In this document: positions 21,425-34,228 of the stretch, one piece after another | Position numbering within the stretch: the stretch's first letter is position 1 | Layout of the letters: every line of letters starts with the position of its first letter | Source of the DNA: Bagarius yarrelli | Taxonomy: Eukaryota; Chordata; Actinopteri; Siluriformes; Sisoridae | Length of the DNA: 64,000 nucleotides | Direction of reading: 5' to 3' | Assembly: GCA_005784505.1 (NCBI GenBank) | Contig: VCAZ01000063.1 | Coordinates: 1,687,001 to 1,751,000 of the forward strand | Program-made: the position numbers and the translations under genes | Notes under the pieces: model-generated | Seen by the model: the letters and a program-made list of their open reading frames with translations, nothing else | Database searches by the model: none | What the model was told of the DNA's origin: nothing

Positions 21425-22105
21425 TGCCCAGTTCACACTGCAGGTTAGTTATCACGCTGCATGGATATCTTGGGTAACATTAAGTTGCTGCTGTGTTCAC
21501 ACGTTCACAGTTACACACTGCATGACTTTACAATAGGAATAATCACTAACGATTCTGCCTGGTCCGCAAATTACATTTCACAACCAAACATGCATAAAGT
21601 GATAAGAAACAATGCAGGATCACACATGGTATGAGATTTCTTGTGCGAGACTGGAAATGTTATTGAAACTGTAGCCTGTAAGACGTTTGCCATATAATTG
21701 GTCTGCAAACTGATTTGCAGCGAAAGAGTGAAAAAGAAAATAAGATAAATCGGAACTAAAGCCTTGTTTGCTGATATTTTGGTATATCACTCCTCCCCGA
21801 ACTTCCTGCCACCCTGTATCTCACTCTTTTATTTGGCTGGCTATAGTTTCAGTCAGAACCCATTTTACACTGCCGGATTTTCAGTTGCCGACGGGTCCAG
21901 ATATTTAGCATTTCAAATATTTCAGGAGCATTGGCCACTTCGAGTCCCTCAGATCACGTCTTTGATCATTTACACTGTGTGATTGTCACTTGCATGCAAG
22001 AGCAGCAATTTTCCTCCAATTTTGGGCATTCCTCTGTGAATTCGCAAAACCTGTCGGCGAGAGAAAATCAGGGTGGAAAATTTGCCATTTTGAACTCTGC
22101 AAAAA
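21425..22105. mobile_element. Possible non-autonomous DNA transposon
   Basis: The segment begins GCCCAGTTCACACTGCAGG and ends near GCCATTTTGAACTCTGC, which are weak inverted matches of each other. Words such as TTCACACTG and ACACTGTGTGATTG recur inside, as in teleost MITEs. No transposase is present. This is a tentative call from texture and weak end symmetry. Confidence 0.35.
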
Positions 22106-23170
22106 CAAGAGCAAAGACCAGGGTTATTACCATGCAGCCAAAAGTGAAGGAGTGATGTGGAAGTTGAGTAAAGGTGGACATATTCAGTAATGATTTACAG
22201 AAGAAGACAGTTTTATTAGGGCAAAAGTAAAATTCACTATAATGGCTTTTTACAGCAAGGACGGTGAAGAGAGTAAAGAAGTGCTGAGCAAAAACCCAAA
22301 ATGTGCCAAAAAGATGATTTGCTAGTGAGCAGTCATGGAAAGTAACTAATGACACATATTTTCATTATAGTACTTATATATTTTTTCATTTTTTTTCTAC
22401 TTTTAAGTATAATTAGAATTTGGTTCTTATACTTTTCGCTTAAGCTGTTTAAAAATAAATTATTAAACTTTGCTACAATTTTTTTATAAAAAGTACAAAA
22501 ACAATCAAGGTGCAAACGATAAGGAGTAGCTTTGCAAATAAATAGTAAAGAAATAATTTTAATTAATAAAATTATTCAGCGACACTTTGCGTCTGTTTAC
22601 ATTCAGAGAAGTTACATCCCAGAAGCGTCTGTAGCGTCTACCGACAGCCCCTGTGATGATGATGATAGTAATAATGAGCAACTCTGAAATTTCAGCTATT
22701 TAGTTTTAGCATCCTTTTACTTTCTTAGTTTATTAAACAAAAATTCTCAACAGATTATAAATACAGCTCATAAGGTGTAAAGCATTTGTTAAAGGGGTAT
22801 GAGTTAAGGCTTTTTAAAGAGCTAAGTACTTTTTTTTTAATAAAATTTTGTTGCTTATAACGCTCCGTAGTTCAGTTCTTTACTTTCTTCCTTCAGGGAA
22901 TCCATCGCAACAGGTAATTCAACAAACGTGCAAAACACTTTATACATTTAACACGTTAAAAATACAATTACAACTCCTTCTCTTTTGTATATTGTGTATT
23001 TTCTTTAAATATTTTTAGTCAGTCATTTGATGCTGTGGAATCTTACGTCTCCAAAACAAACAAATTTCTGTCGTATGTGTAAACATACCTAGCAATAAAG
23101 CTCATAAGCAGTAGTTTTGATCATGTTTGAGCAAAATCAGATTGGGTAATTACACATGATCTTGCCATTT
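22106..23170. other. Intergenic DNA, no gene seen
   Basis: AT-rich; nothing recognised on either strand. Confidence 0.5.
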
Positions 23171-23174
23171 TGTA

Positions 23175-23290
23175 CTGGGGAAGTGGTTAAGGTGTTGGGC
23201 ATCTGAATGTTGGGTTAAAATTCCCAGCACAAAAATAGGAATAAATGCAAGATGCTGTGGCTAAAGCTGCCCACTAAATGACAGAAACGA
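23175..23290 (+). mobile_element. SINE fragment, internally deleted
   Basis: Head AAGTGGTTAAGGTGTTGGGC (A box region) and GGGTTAAAATTCCCAGCAC (B box region), then a jump to a degraded tail (AATGCAAGATGCTG). The GGGCCCCTGAGCAAGGCC body is missing. Confidence 0.6.
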
Positions 23291-23299
23291 CCTTTAGGG

Positions 23300-23960
23300 A
23301 CCTAAGACCTTTAGGAGCTCTGTCCCATTTTTGTACTTGTGCATAATGCTTAAAGTCTGCGAGTATAGTCAGCGAGTATAGTAATCAGGGTCTGGCTCTA
23401 AAACCCTCCTCTAGAGCAATCAATTCAATAATACATTTGTGTAATTGGAGCCTTTTCTGCTGTTGAATGAGTTAAAATAAGGCAGTAATTATGTTGCCAG
23501 CCTCAATATATTCCTTGGGTGGAGGGAAAGCTTTGACGGGTCATCTATACTCACTGCAGCCTCTCAAACCTGCTGTGAAGACACAAAGGGCTTGAGTGAC
23601 TGATAGCAGGAGATCTGGAGAAAATAGAAAAAAATGAAGAAAAAATGAGTTTGGGGAACACAGTGAGAGATTACAGCTATTTCAAATGCTTGCGGGGAGC
23701 AGCGACAAGCAAGACCTGCTATTACTGAAGAATAGAGAAAAAATGTACAGGCTTAAATGAACACAGAGTTTTACAATAGATCGACTATTTTTTCTTTTAT
23801 TTCACGTCTGTTTCTGGTTAGTTAATAATGGTAGAAATCAGTACGATTTTAAGGATTTGTCACTTGGTATTAAACCGAGGCAAGTGTGTGTTTTTAAAAA
23901 ACAAAACAAAAAAACCCCTCAGTGTAATAAAACATATCACCCCTTATGCAAGTCCCAACT
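23300..23960. other. Repeat-poor intergenic DNA, candidate regulatory element
   Basis: No gene. The part 23420-23620 is less repetitive and richer in mixed sequence than its surroundings, with homeodomain-like TAATTG/CAATTC words and a CTTTGACGGGTC stretch. It could be a conserved non-coding element; this is only an impression of composition. Confidence 0.25.
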
Positions 23961-23964
23961 ATAA

Positions 23965-24445
23965 GTCCAAACAGGCTAAAGGGACTTGCTTAAAGGGGCT
24001 TGTCTCAAAGGGACTGCTTCTAACTTGCTACCTGTATAAAAGACACCTGTACATAGAAGCAATCAATCAGATTCCAAACTTTCCACCATGACCCAGACCA
24101 AAGAACGGTCCAAGGATGTCAAGGACAAGATTGTAGGCGTGCACAAGGCTGGAATGGGCTACTAGACCATCGCTGAGCAGCTTGGTGGAAAGGTGACAAC
24201 AGCTGGTGCGATTATTCGTAAATGGAACAGAAACAAAATAACTGCCAATCCCCCTTCATTGTAAGATCTCACCTCATGAAGTTTCAATGATCATGAGAAC
24301 GGTGAGGAATCAGCCCAGAACTACACAGGAGGATCTTGTTACACACTAAGCTGTGAAAAACTGAAATCTTGCAGCAAGGTCCCCCTGCTAAAGAAAGAAC
24401 ATGTACAGGCTCGCCCGTCGTTTGCCATTAAACATTTGAATAATT
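23965..24445 (+). pseudogene. Tc1-like transposase relic, N-terminal part
   Basis: The upstream part (GTATAAAAGACACCTGTAC, about 24035) matches the leader of Tc1-family elements. From the ATG at 24090 it reads MTQTKERSKDVKDKIVGVHK, then AGMGY, a stop (TAG), and TIAEQLGGKVTTAGAIIRKW: the paired-type helix-turn-helix DNA-binding domain of a Tc1 transposase. Later fragments in shifted frames (ENGEESAQNYTG; KVPLLKKEHVQAR; FAIKHLN) follow family order, so the relic runs to about the first catalytic Asp region and stops there. It is dead, with stops, frameshifts and no catalytic core. Confidence 0.88.
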
Positions 24446-24674
24446 TATAGTAGAACTGGGTAAAAGTGTTAAGTGTTAAGTGTTATTAAAGCTCTTTGAC
24501 ATCAATTTAACTTGCCGTGTTTGGAGAAGGAGAAATGCTCTATTTCACCCTATAACACCATTCCCCTTATTAAACATGGAGCTGAAAACTCCCTACTTTT
24601 GGGTTGCTTTGTTGCTAGAGGACAGAACAATTCCTGGAAGTGGTGGCTCGTGGTTAAGTAGAACAGGACAATTT

Positions 24675-24860
24675 CTGGAAGTGGTGTCTCATTGTTGGGA
24701 TGTTGGACAACCAACCTGAAAATTGTGGGTTCGATTCTCAGCTCCACTAAGCCACCAACCACTGGGCCCCTGAGCAAGGCCCTCAATTGCTCAGTGGTGT
24801 AAATGAGATAAACATATGTTGCTCTGGATAAGGGCGTCTGCCAAATGCCACCGCATCAAT
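24675..24860 (+). mobile_element. tRNA-derived SINE, nearly complete
   Basis: B box GTGGGTTCGATTCTCAGC at about 24725, body CACTGGGCCCCTGAGCAAGG, and tail GCTCTGGATAAGGGCGTCTG then CCAAATGCC. A truncated duplicate of the head region appears to precede it (repeated TTTCTGGAAGTGGTG-type words at 24625-24685). Confidence 0.85.
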
Positions 24861-25928
24861 AAAAAAATTATTGCATTTTTTTTCCAGTTTTTTTGCATGG
24901 TACAGCATGCAGTGACATGCGTTATACGACTGTCCATGTTTAGACAGGCATTAAGAAACATTCGAGGATTCATTTAAAACAAACATTAGAGTAAAACTAA
25001 AGTAGATTTATGACAGAAACAAGTAAAATAACTATAATAAAGAATATATTGTAAGTAGGTGGCAATTAAGTGGCAATACAATGGAACTCTGTATAAATAA
25101 ATATCCTTGTAAAACACACACCTAATAATATCCTTGTAAAAACATGCTGACTGAATTAATATGACATAAATCTAAATCTGAGCAACTCATTGGGTTTCTG
25201 TAAAGCCACTCAAAGGTTGTTTGTAATAATGAAGTAAGAATCTAGCTAGCATAATTAGTTAAGCACATCACAATATTTCCCAGCATGCACCAGAAAAAAA
25301 GGGGGCAGCCTCTCAGAGAATCTAGCATTCTTTGGACAAAAGGGAGAAAGTCAGATGAGCATTGGAAAAAAGCTGATCTGAGAATGGGACACTGCTGTAA
25401 GTTATTCACACATATAGAGCTGTGGTTTCTAAAACCAAGAAAATGGATGAGTCGCAACTGTGGCTTGAAGAAGTCTGTAATGGAATTGTGAGAGAGATGG
25501 ATGAGAGAACAGGCAGAAAGCAGTAGACATAGATGGATGGATTGGAGCTCAAACAAGGGAGAAGAGATGCAGAAAATAAGCACTGGGAGTTCCCTGGTGG
25601 ACTGACTAAAGCTGAAGATATTGCTAACGCTATGCCTCTATCAAAACGGGTAACGGACTATTGTGATCAGTCAGCAAGGGAGACAGAATTGATCAGACTT
25701 TCAGATTTGACATAAACTAATACACAGAGTACTAACGGTTGACTTTGAGTGTCTCAGGAGACAAACCGAATGTGTCTCAATTAGCTGAATTGTGGGTGGA
25801 CTAAATGATCTAAAATGCATTGCCTCAATTAACCGCAGAACTGTGAGACCTTGTGGCATCAGTTGCTAAGACTGCATTATACTGGGAAGGTTGCCAGGTC
25901 AATCCTCATTTTGGTGTTCATTAAGAAC

Positions 25929-25976
<48 letters not shown>

Positions 25977-26800
25977 AAGAGATACATTTATAGAGAAAAT
26001 GAAAACTAGGGAAATAAATGAATATGCTAATAGAAAATAAACAAGTGGGTTTAATAGACTTTCAATAAGATCCCTTGGATTAGACCATTTCCAATTATTT
26101 TTTAGATTCTAGATTCTATTTTAACCTTCTTTTAGCTATGTTGTAATGTAGTTTTTTCTTTGTTTTAATAAATTTGAAAAATATATTTTTTGTTACTTAC
26201 AAAACCACATTTGCACCAAAATGTTTATTTGCCTGTCTGTGTAATAAAGATAGATTAAGGAAAAATTACATTTAATTAGAAATTACTTATAGAGGTATGA
26301 TTTTTTTATCCCAAAATCAAAAATATAATGTACGAACGCAAATTATGGCATAACAGTATGACTAGTTTAAAATGTGCAGATGTTTAATAGTGCAATATGT
26401 GTAATATATGCTGTATAATATTAAAGAGTTTAAAGCCTAAATGAGGTTGAGGCCTAAATGACTCACGAAGCAGGTTAGGGAGCTTACTATAGTTGGCACT
26501 CTCACTTGATTGCACCACTCTTAGAACCCATATATCCTGCTTGGTGCCCTTCCCAAAGAAGGTTGTGATGCTTTCCATCAAGATCCTCTTCTAAGTTCAT
26601 TACAGGTTTACCTACATTAATTTTTTAGCTGCCAAGCCTGAGCACAAGCCTGAATTCAGACACTAAAGTCAAGTACCAGAGTATCTATCCTTTTTATTGC
26701 CTAATTGGAAGCTTTTTCAATTACCTTGATTATAGTTTATATTTGCTTAAAATATCTTGGTAACATTTCTGTTTAAAATATACATATGTATACAAGACAT
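24861..26800. other. Intergenic DNA, no gene seen
   Basis: No exon recognised. It contains one (GA)n microsatellite at 25930-25982. Open frames near 25240-25715 and 26384-26581 have no recognisable similarity. Confidence 0.5.
25930..25982. repeat. (GA)n microsatellite
   Basis: GA dinucleotide run, perfect from about 25937 to 25972, with GAAA interruptions at both ends. Confidence 0.95.
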
Positions 26801-26804
26801 CTAT

Positions 26805-27010
26805 AAACACACACAATCTGGGGGTCACCCAGATGAGGATAGGTTCCATCTTGAGTCCATCTCAAGGACTCTTCCTATTCATCTCACTGAGGTTTGTTGA
26901 CTCAGGCTTGATGAATGGGGATCAATATGAATTTAATTTTAAAATTGTCATTTTGCATAATTTGTTTTTGTATTTCTGTAAATGTGCCTTAAAATTGTCC
27001 ATCAAATAAT
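26805..27010 (+). repeat. Dispersed teleost repeat, second copy
   Basis: Matches the outer element at 7225-7660: GTCACCCAGATGAGGATAGG, ATCTCACTGAGG and TTTTGTATTTCTGTAAA in the same order, without the nested SINE. Confidence 0.6.
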
Positions 27011-28225
27011 GTGTTATAGACAATTTAATTCAACTGATTTAAATCTAGGTTCCGACATTTAATATGAAATAAAATGAATCAATTAAACTTTATAGTATTT
27101 TTCATGTACGAAATTACAATCCTTTTTTAATTATTCACAATTTCATGCCCCTTTATTTAAAAAAATATTTATATTTTAAAAGAAACCGGTTGTATTAGTG
27201 TACCCGAATATTTTTGCAGTGTGACACCACTAGTTTTATTATTAACACATTCTAAAACATAAGAAAACATGCTCTAGCAAGAGATGAGTCTAAACAGCCT
27301 TTAATAGCAATAATTAGAATGGTAAAGAACCTACATATGCTATCAGTGTTATTAAAGCAAGGTGTAAAACTTCTAAATGTAGACATTATAAAAACAGGAT
27401 TTTATTAATCTGAAATATACGAGACCACAGAAGTCTGGTGTTCAATCAAGCAAAGTGCTTTTTTTTTGCCATTCTGCATATAGCAGTGTTACCCCAAAGG
27501 GTAAGTATCAGCTATAATTCTTACTGCTGGAAAATTAAATTCCTCACCAAACACAAGAACAACATAAAACCTTGCTTAGTCCTGTTTAAGACTTTATGTG
27601 TAATTGAGATAAATGCTTTTTAAAAAGCAAAAGGCAGTAAAGTGTAATTGTGTGCTCTAGAACTTGCAAAGTCATTTTAACAGCTTTAAACAGCGATATA
27701 AGCTGCAGTTTCTGACCTTGTGTATTTACTTCATTAGAGATAAGTAGCAGTTTCACTGACCTGGGGCTAATAAAAGAAAAGTCTTGAAGGGTGAATGCTT
27801 TGGCAACTGACATTAAACCTGTAAACAGCCACATATAGAACAAAATGACACAGTGACTATTGTGCCTGCAGCTTCGCTGCATGTTTGCTGCTCTTGTCTG
27901 GCTTTGTTTGAGAACAATAGCTCTCATGGTCTATGCCATGAAGCTTGCACATGAGCTAGCAGAGTGTTCAGCGGTTCTTACCCGCAATGCGGAAGCATGC
28001 TCTGCATCCCCCTCTAAGAGAGACCCCGACTTTTCATACATCTTCACGCAAGTTCAATGTAATGAATAAAATTCTGTGAGCCTAAAGGATCTCTCCAGGA
28101 ATACAGGAGACCTCAATGTGGTTCTTTTGGAGTGTCGCAGGGGGCCATAATGCTAACTGTTAGGCCAGTTGACTGGCTACTGGGTAAAGCATACCTTGTC
28201 ACTACTTGTTCCATCATTCCAAGCA
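27011..28225. other. Intergenic DNA, no gene seen
   Basis: No recognised exon or repeat. Open frames at 27586-27927 (minus) and 27860-28069 (plus) overlap each other and look incidental. Confidence 0.45.
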
Positions 28226-28227
28226 CC

Positions 28228-28481
28228 ATACCTTCAACTCCTCATTTGTGAAGACCCAGAAGCCAAGCATTGTTTCTTGTAATTCCCAGTGTGAAGGACA
28301 GGAGGCAGATGAGTGTTGCTCGCAGCCAGGCACCTCCGGGCAGAAGGATGGCGCTAAAGACAATCATGACAAGACCCGTAGTATCCCCATCCTCCTGCAA
28401 GCACTTGCCACATAGCAGCACAAAACTCAATAGAAAAGGTCAATCCACCTGTTGGTCCGCTTAGTAACTACCTAGAAAAAA
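28228..28481 (-). other. Exon-like GC-richer island with a hydrophobic open frame
   Basis: On the minus strand a frame at 28430-28242 (62 codons from an ATG) encodes one long hydrophobic stretch, GLVMIVFSAILLPGGAWL then ATLICLLSFTLGI, with GC-rich third positions unlike the flanks. It sits between an acceptor-like TTTTTTCTAG (near 28482) and a donor-like GAAG|GTATGG (near 28226), but has a stop before that donor. I do not recognise the product. It may be a decayed gene or repeat piece, or an untranslated exon. Confidence 0.2.
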
Positions 28482-31400
28482 ACTGTGACAGATAAAGAAT
28501 GGAGAACAAGAAAAAGAAAAACAGAGAACAAAAACACATGACTAAAGATTGAGGCTTGGTTCTCCTCGATGATATTCCATCTTAATATTAGTATCATATT
28601 CAAAATTTTTTATCATACATTAATATAAATGACAGTCTTAAATTTATATAACCGTATTCCCTTAATTTATTTATCTACATAATTACTAGGATGCTTATGT
28701 ACTTGTATTATGTCCCTGAGTTTTAGGTCCCCTATTTTAATTATACAAATAAATCTGATATAGTCAACGCTTTTATGGTTAACTGATATTTTAAATTATA
28801 AATATTAATTAAAATGATTAAATAAAATATTAATTTAACAATATGACTTCCATTTTCCTTATGCATCATTTCTTAAAGCACTCAACCCATTACATCAAAT
28901 TAGGCTACAGATTTGTCTCCAGAGGGTTTGTTAATCAATGATTGTTAATCAATCTCTTCTGACGTCCTTTGTGTATAATTAATTAATTATGTTTGTTAAC
29001 AATACACATAATAAAGAAAAAGTAGGTTGAATAAATTAATATTTGTGAGATTATCAGTCTCAAATGGCATTTCATGGTTTAGTGAATCTACAAGTCAGAG
29101 TATTTTATTCATCTTGGTGTAACTGAGATTGCAAGTAGTTGGTGTGTTTTATGTAGCATCATGGTCCTGGAGAAATATACGCTTCCAAACAAGCATATTA
29201 ACAGGAAGTGAGCCAATGGGCTAATGCCATAGCTTTATCATGCTGCTTTTAAATCAATAACTTTACATTGTCTAGTTCTTTTTCGGTGTCTTTTACTGAA
29301 AACAATTTTCTAGTCCCTCCATCTACACTTTCGTTCTTATTCTTTGCCTCATAAAAAAAACCCTCCCTCCCCCTTTCATGTCATCCTTTCCTTTGACCTT
29401 CTCTGTAATTTACCGCTCTCATTTTTTAAAATCGTTTTATTCAATCTTCCTTAATGCATCACCGTCCTCAACCAAAGTGCTTTTCTTACCCCCTCTTTCT
29501 CCTTCTCTCTCTCTGACACACCACACACACTTGTTTGTTTTTTCTCTTTCCTCTTCCTATTTATGTCTTGTAGAAAAGATGCTTTCATATAAAACACAGA
29601 ACCCACAGTCTTTTGTTAAGCTTTCCCAGGTCTGTGTGACCAATCCCGTGTGACTAATCTGACACTTATACAAACATGTAAATATGTTTCTGTCTATAGT
29701 GACATCTGATATTGTTTAGTAAATAAGACTTTCTGGAGGATATAAAATTATAGAAAATGATATAATAGCGCCGTCAAGTGACAGGAAATGCAGTGCTGCC
29801 GCATTTTTTATAATATGTTTATCAGTGGCACCCCTGAAAAAAAAAATGTATAGGTGTTGCCAGAACCACCCACACAAAAAATATCTAACGTTTATTTCTG
29901 GTTTATGTAACAATTAGCAATGAATTAATTTTCAAATAGTGTAATTTTAGTGTAAGTGTAAAACGATTATACATCAGCAAATATATGTGCAACTGAAATA
30001 AAATGACAATATTATGTTCCAACCTACAAATCTCTTTTTGATGGCTGCAGCAGATGCTGCATTTTATTTTTTTTTACTTCATCAACTATTGTGAGTTTTC
30101 AATTATGCATTTTAATTATTAATACCAACTGAAAAATTATACCTAGGGTTAGCCACAGTTTTATACACTCACTGCTTTGTGGTGTTCCTGAACAACAGAT
30201 TGCTCTATTTATTTCCTGCCTGTTTTTGTTATAAATAAGTGATGATATTGTACATCTGTCTTAACTGTAGCAGTGTCTTCTGTTTCCATGTAGCATGTCA
30301 GCTTTTTCTCTTTTTAAAATTCCCTCAGAAAGGGATGTCAACCATGACAGTAATTTATGCGACAACCTTTCCTGGTGTCTCTTTTGCTCTTTTTCTTCAA
30401 TACCTCTTTTCTACCTGAAGGATCCTTATGATTTTCGACAATAACAATCATTCATGGTTCTGTCTTACCTCAGTCTTCCTCTAAATGATTTTTTTTTCTC
30501 TTTTGCTTTTGCATTGCCCGCAGGTCAACAGAATGGATAATTAGTTAATAGAAGTGGAAAAGTGAGTGTACTTCTCCAATAATAATAATACTAACATGCA
30601 AAATTAAAATAAGAAGGAAAACATGTTCACTTCTCCAGTACTGCGCTGTGTATTCCATTTCCCTTATGCGTTTTCTTATTACCTCCTGCCCATTGTTGCC
30701 CCTTGATTGAATTATTCTGTTGACACCCAGAAGACCTGTTTATTAGGAAAGACTTTATCATCTTTTGTGTTACAGAAATTCCAGTTTGTGCATTTTCACA
30801 CACACCCTCTCACCTAGCACCAATCAATATCTTTCTTTCCCTTAGAACAGACCAATAACAACATTTACTTAAAAAGCTGTCTATCAAGCTGTCTGTCTCT
30901 CTCTAGTAGATATTTTCCCTTGTGTACCTGCACAGATGGTTTTCTGTGGCTCCTCTGTGTCTTCATTATCTGCCCAATTACTGAGGGAAGATGGCTGCAA
31001 TTATAGCCAACAGCTAGTGTCTCTGCTGGAGCTCTCAATATTTATCAGTGTTGCACCTGTCTCTTTTCAGATAAATACCCACTTCTGCTGCTTTGTCTCG
31101 CTTTCTATTTTTGAAATATATAAAAAAAATGGAGGTGTTTGGCCGTAATTCAGCTTGTCATGTGGGAGAAAGTAGGGTTGCATGAATCATTTTAAAAACA
31201 CCAGTTAAAACAGTTTATCAGAAGGTCCACCCTAATCTTGAATTTGAAGAATATTTGACAATAGAAATGGACCAAATTTATAGGATCACGAAACCCGAAA
31301 AAAATGCAACTTAAACTGGCGTAGATGGCCTGGCGTGTCTTTTAATAGAATAACAAAAATCAGTCTTAATAAGACACCAATGCATCATTAAAATACTACA

Positions 31401-33149
31401 TCAATACTACACCGATAGGTCTTTGCCAGGTCTTTTCTACTATAAGGCTTTTAAATTTAAAAGTTGAAAGCTTACAATTAGCCTGATCTGTGCTACAATT
31501 AAAGCTAAAAGATGCTACTATTGTCTTGCTAAATGTTGTTCAACACACATAATCTGGTAAAATCTCAGGAAAATTAATTTATCAAGTATCAAGATGCTTC
31601 ATTGTCATTTCAACCATAAACAGCAGATGCAGTACACTGTAAAATAGAGCAACATTTCTTCAGGACTCCATGGTTCTATATAAAACAACAAAAAGCTACT
31701 TAACAAAAGAACGACAGAAGAACAACACTAGAAAATAAGTGTCCTAGCAACATAAAGTGCATGTGTTCAGCCTGGGGCAAACAGTGCAAGACAATTTTAG
31801 GGTTTCATAACCCTTTAAATCACAAAAGGCTAAAATATATATGTATAACAGACAGAGCTGTACAAAAGCTGGATGTGGGTGGGAATTTCTTAAAGCAAGC
31901 AAACAATCAAAAGCCTCAATTTTAAAATCAAGATCAGAAATCATTCCACTTGTCCATCATGAACCCAAAATATAAAACCAAATAAGGACTAAAACTCAAA
32001 AGTCTAACATCATTAGGGTTAAATTTGGCACTGTATCTGGCTAGGGGTGACTTCCAGTGAGGCAGGAAACCAAGGCAGATAATTCAGCTGGTTAGCATCG
32101 CTAAATAAACTAATCTTGTGAAACAAGCAATGCTTAATGCTAGAAATTCTAACTAGGAAAAACAAGAGCAAAAGATGGCATGAATAAAAATATAATATAA
32201 TATAAAAATGAGTTTGTAATAAAGTAAGGAGAGACTTTGCAACAGATAAAAGACACAGGAGAAATAGCCAATATAAATAGCCAATATAAATAGCCAAGCT
32301 AGTCAAGGTTTGAACAGAGAAGAGGTGCGACCCATAGGGAAATATAGTATTGACAGGACATATCAGGCGGATACAAGACTAAAATCCAAACAAAGGCTCA
32401 ATTTAGTGCAAACAAAACAAAAAAAAGAGCAGCACTCTTCTCCTTCACTCGAGGTCATAATTGGTCTCAACCGAACACCGTGTGGACCTTTCTGAAAAGC
32501 TTTTTATTTAATGGAGCCAAGAAAGCCTTTTTTTCAAACAGTGTCTTTCTAAATCAGGAGACTGTTTATTGTTTATTTCAGCAACATTACTCACCTAATA
32601 ATATAATCAGATTTGTTTACTAATCTATTCCCGAAAGATCGGACGCCTACAGGATAGCATAAAGCACAACTGTTCTTGGAGTTACATTTCATTATAATGC
32701 TTTTACAATTACCTGAGAGGACTTTTTTTAATTTATTTTAGGGTATATTTAAATACTTTTTTTATTATTTGTAATTATTAAATAATTTTTATCAAAAAAC
32801 AAAGTAGCATTAATAAAACAATGTTTGTTCTGTACGTTTCTGCTCGGAAAAACTGTACAGGAATGTGGTTGAGGTGGGTTTTGGTGTTGTTCTTGGATGT
32901 CTTTGCTATCCTGAGTCACATGTTTTTGCTATTTATTAATGATATTGCATTTGTATTTTAAGCTTTTTCTAATAACAAAATCTAATCTGATAAAAAGGCC
33001 TACAATACAAATACACGCAGCAAATATGATTGGTTTTATATGTTTTTTTTAACTGGAGATCAATCAACTATATATTTACATTAACATTTATATAGTACAA
33101 AGTATATAAATATACTCTGTGTTGGTTTGTGAGGTTGGCATAAGTGTGT
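28482..33149. other. 4.7 kb of intergenic DNA, no gene seen
   Basis: AT-rich with no SINE or transposon recognised by eye, which is unusual for this window. The part 30290-31090 has mixed-composition blocks (for example TGTCAACCATGACAG at 30336 and CTGCCCAATTACTGAGG near 30970) that could be conserved non-coding sequence. None of the short open frames resembles a known protein. Confidence 0.4.
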
Positions 33150-33292
33150 GTGTACATTTACATTTATTTAGCAGACACTCTTATCCAGAGTGACTTACAT
33201 TTATCTCTTTTATACAACTGAGCAATTAGGGGTTAAGGGTCTTGCTCAGGGGCCCACAGTAAGGGTTTGGTAGAAATGGGAATCGAACCCCG
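33150..33292 (-). mobile_element. tRNA-derived SINE, cut by a microsatellite
   Basis: Reverse copy: TTTAGCAGACACTCTTATCC, AGAGTGACTTACATTTATC, TAGGGGTTAAGGGTCTTGC and B box complement GGGAATCGAACCCCGG. The A-box end is replaced by a GT repeat starting at 33295. Confidence 0.88.

Positions 33293-33294
<2 letters not shown>

Positions 33295-33324
<30 letters not shown>
33295..33324. repeat. (GT)n microsatellite
   Basis: Perfect GT run adjoining the truncated head of a SINE. Confidence 0.95.
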
Positions 33325-33326
<2 letters not shown>

Positions 33327-33639
33327 TTTAACAGGCTTCTATTATTTTTCAGTGCTACACGACTCGGATACTTGTTTGTTTTAGTCCCGGCAATGTGGCT
33401 GTGCCTCTCTTCTGGGAATACACTGTTTGTGATTAATATTATATCTTGTGCCAGGAATCCTCGTATACACCGATCTGAGAAACGAGCCTCTAATGATCTA
33501 GCTGTTGGAGAGATGGTGCCTCACGTACCACTCTGCTGCATTACAAAACAACAGATTTAGATTTAGAGTTTAATATACAGTATGCACATAGGAAAATAAA
33601 TAACTTGGTACGGTTTATGAACATTATATGGCCAGAGGT

Positions 33640-33955
33640 TTGTCCTTTCCTATACTTTATTCCCCAAAGGGTAAACATACACAGTTGCATAGTGTGTTGT
33701 GGCATTAGGATTTTCCTGCGCTGTAACTAAGAGACCCAAACACTGTTCCAGCTTGACACTGCCCCTATGCACAAAACCCCTGAGCTCCATAAAGTCATGG
33801 TGTGTTTTGTTCTGAATGGAGAAACTCATCGTGTGCTGCACAGAACTGGAACAGCGACTGCATCCCAGACTTCCTCACTCAACATCAAAGCCTGATCTCA
33901 TTAAAACTATCGTAACTATACAGTCACACAGCACAGCTAGTACAAAACCTTTTAT
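33640..33955 (+). mobile_element. Tc1/mariner-type relic, copy C
   Basis: Contains the family blocks AAACACTGTTCCAGCTTGAC, CACAAAACCCCTGAGCTCC and ATAAAGTCATGGTGTG, then the 3' part around CTTCCTCACTCAACATC. The catalytic Glu region (EHLW) is deleted relative to the copy at 8811-9265. No intact frame. Confidence 0.65.
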
Positions 33956-34105
33956 TATGGGATGTTCAATAAGCACACATAGGTGTAATGGCCAGATGTG
34001 AACATACTCGTAGCTGTAGCTAAGATACAAGCAGTATCTTAGAAAACAACAATACATTCCAAAATTTCAGTTATCTGTTTAATAATAGGTGAGGAACAAC
34101 ATTGC

Positions 34106-34148
34106 ATATATATATATATATATAGCATATATATATATATATATATAT

Positions 34149-34218
<70 letters not shown>

Positions 34219-34228
34219 TATATATATA
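34106..34228. repeat. (AT)n microsatellite
   Basis: About 120 bases of TA/AT repeat with three short interruptions (GC at about 34125, TG near 34150 and a phase slip near 34211). Such a tract is self-complementary and can form hairpins or cruciforms. Confidence 0.95.

Noticed and set aside
28242..28430. PMP3/UPF0057-like small membrane protein
   Set aside because: A few positions (AILLP, ICLL) recall that family, but the overall pattern and length do not fit.
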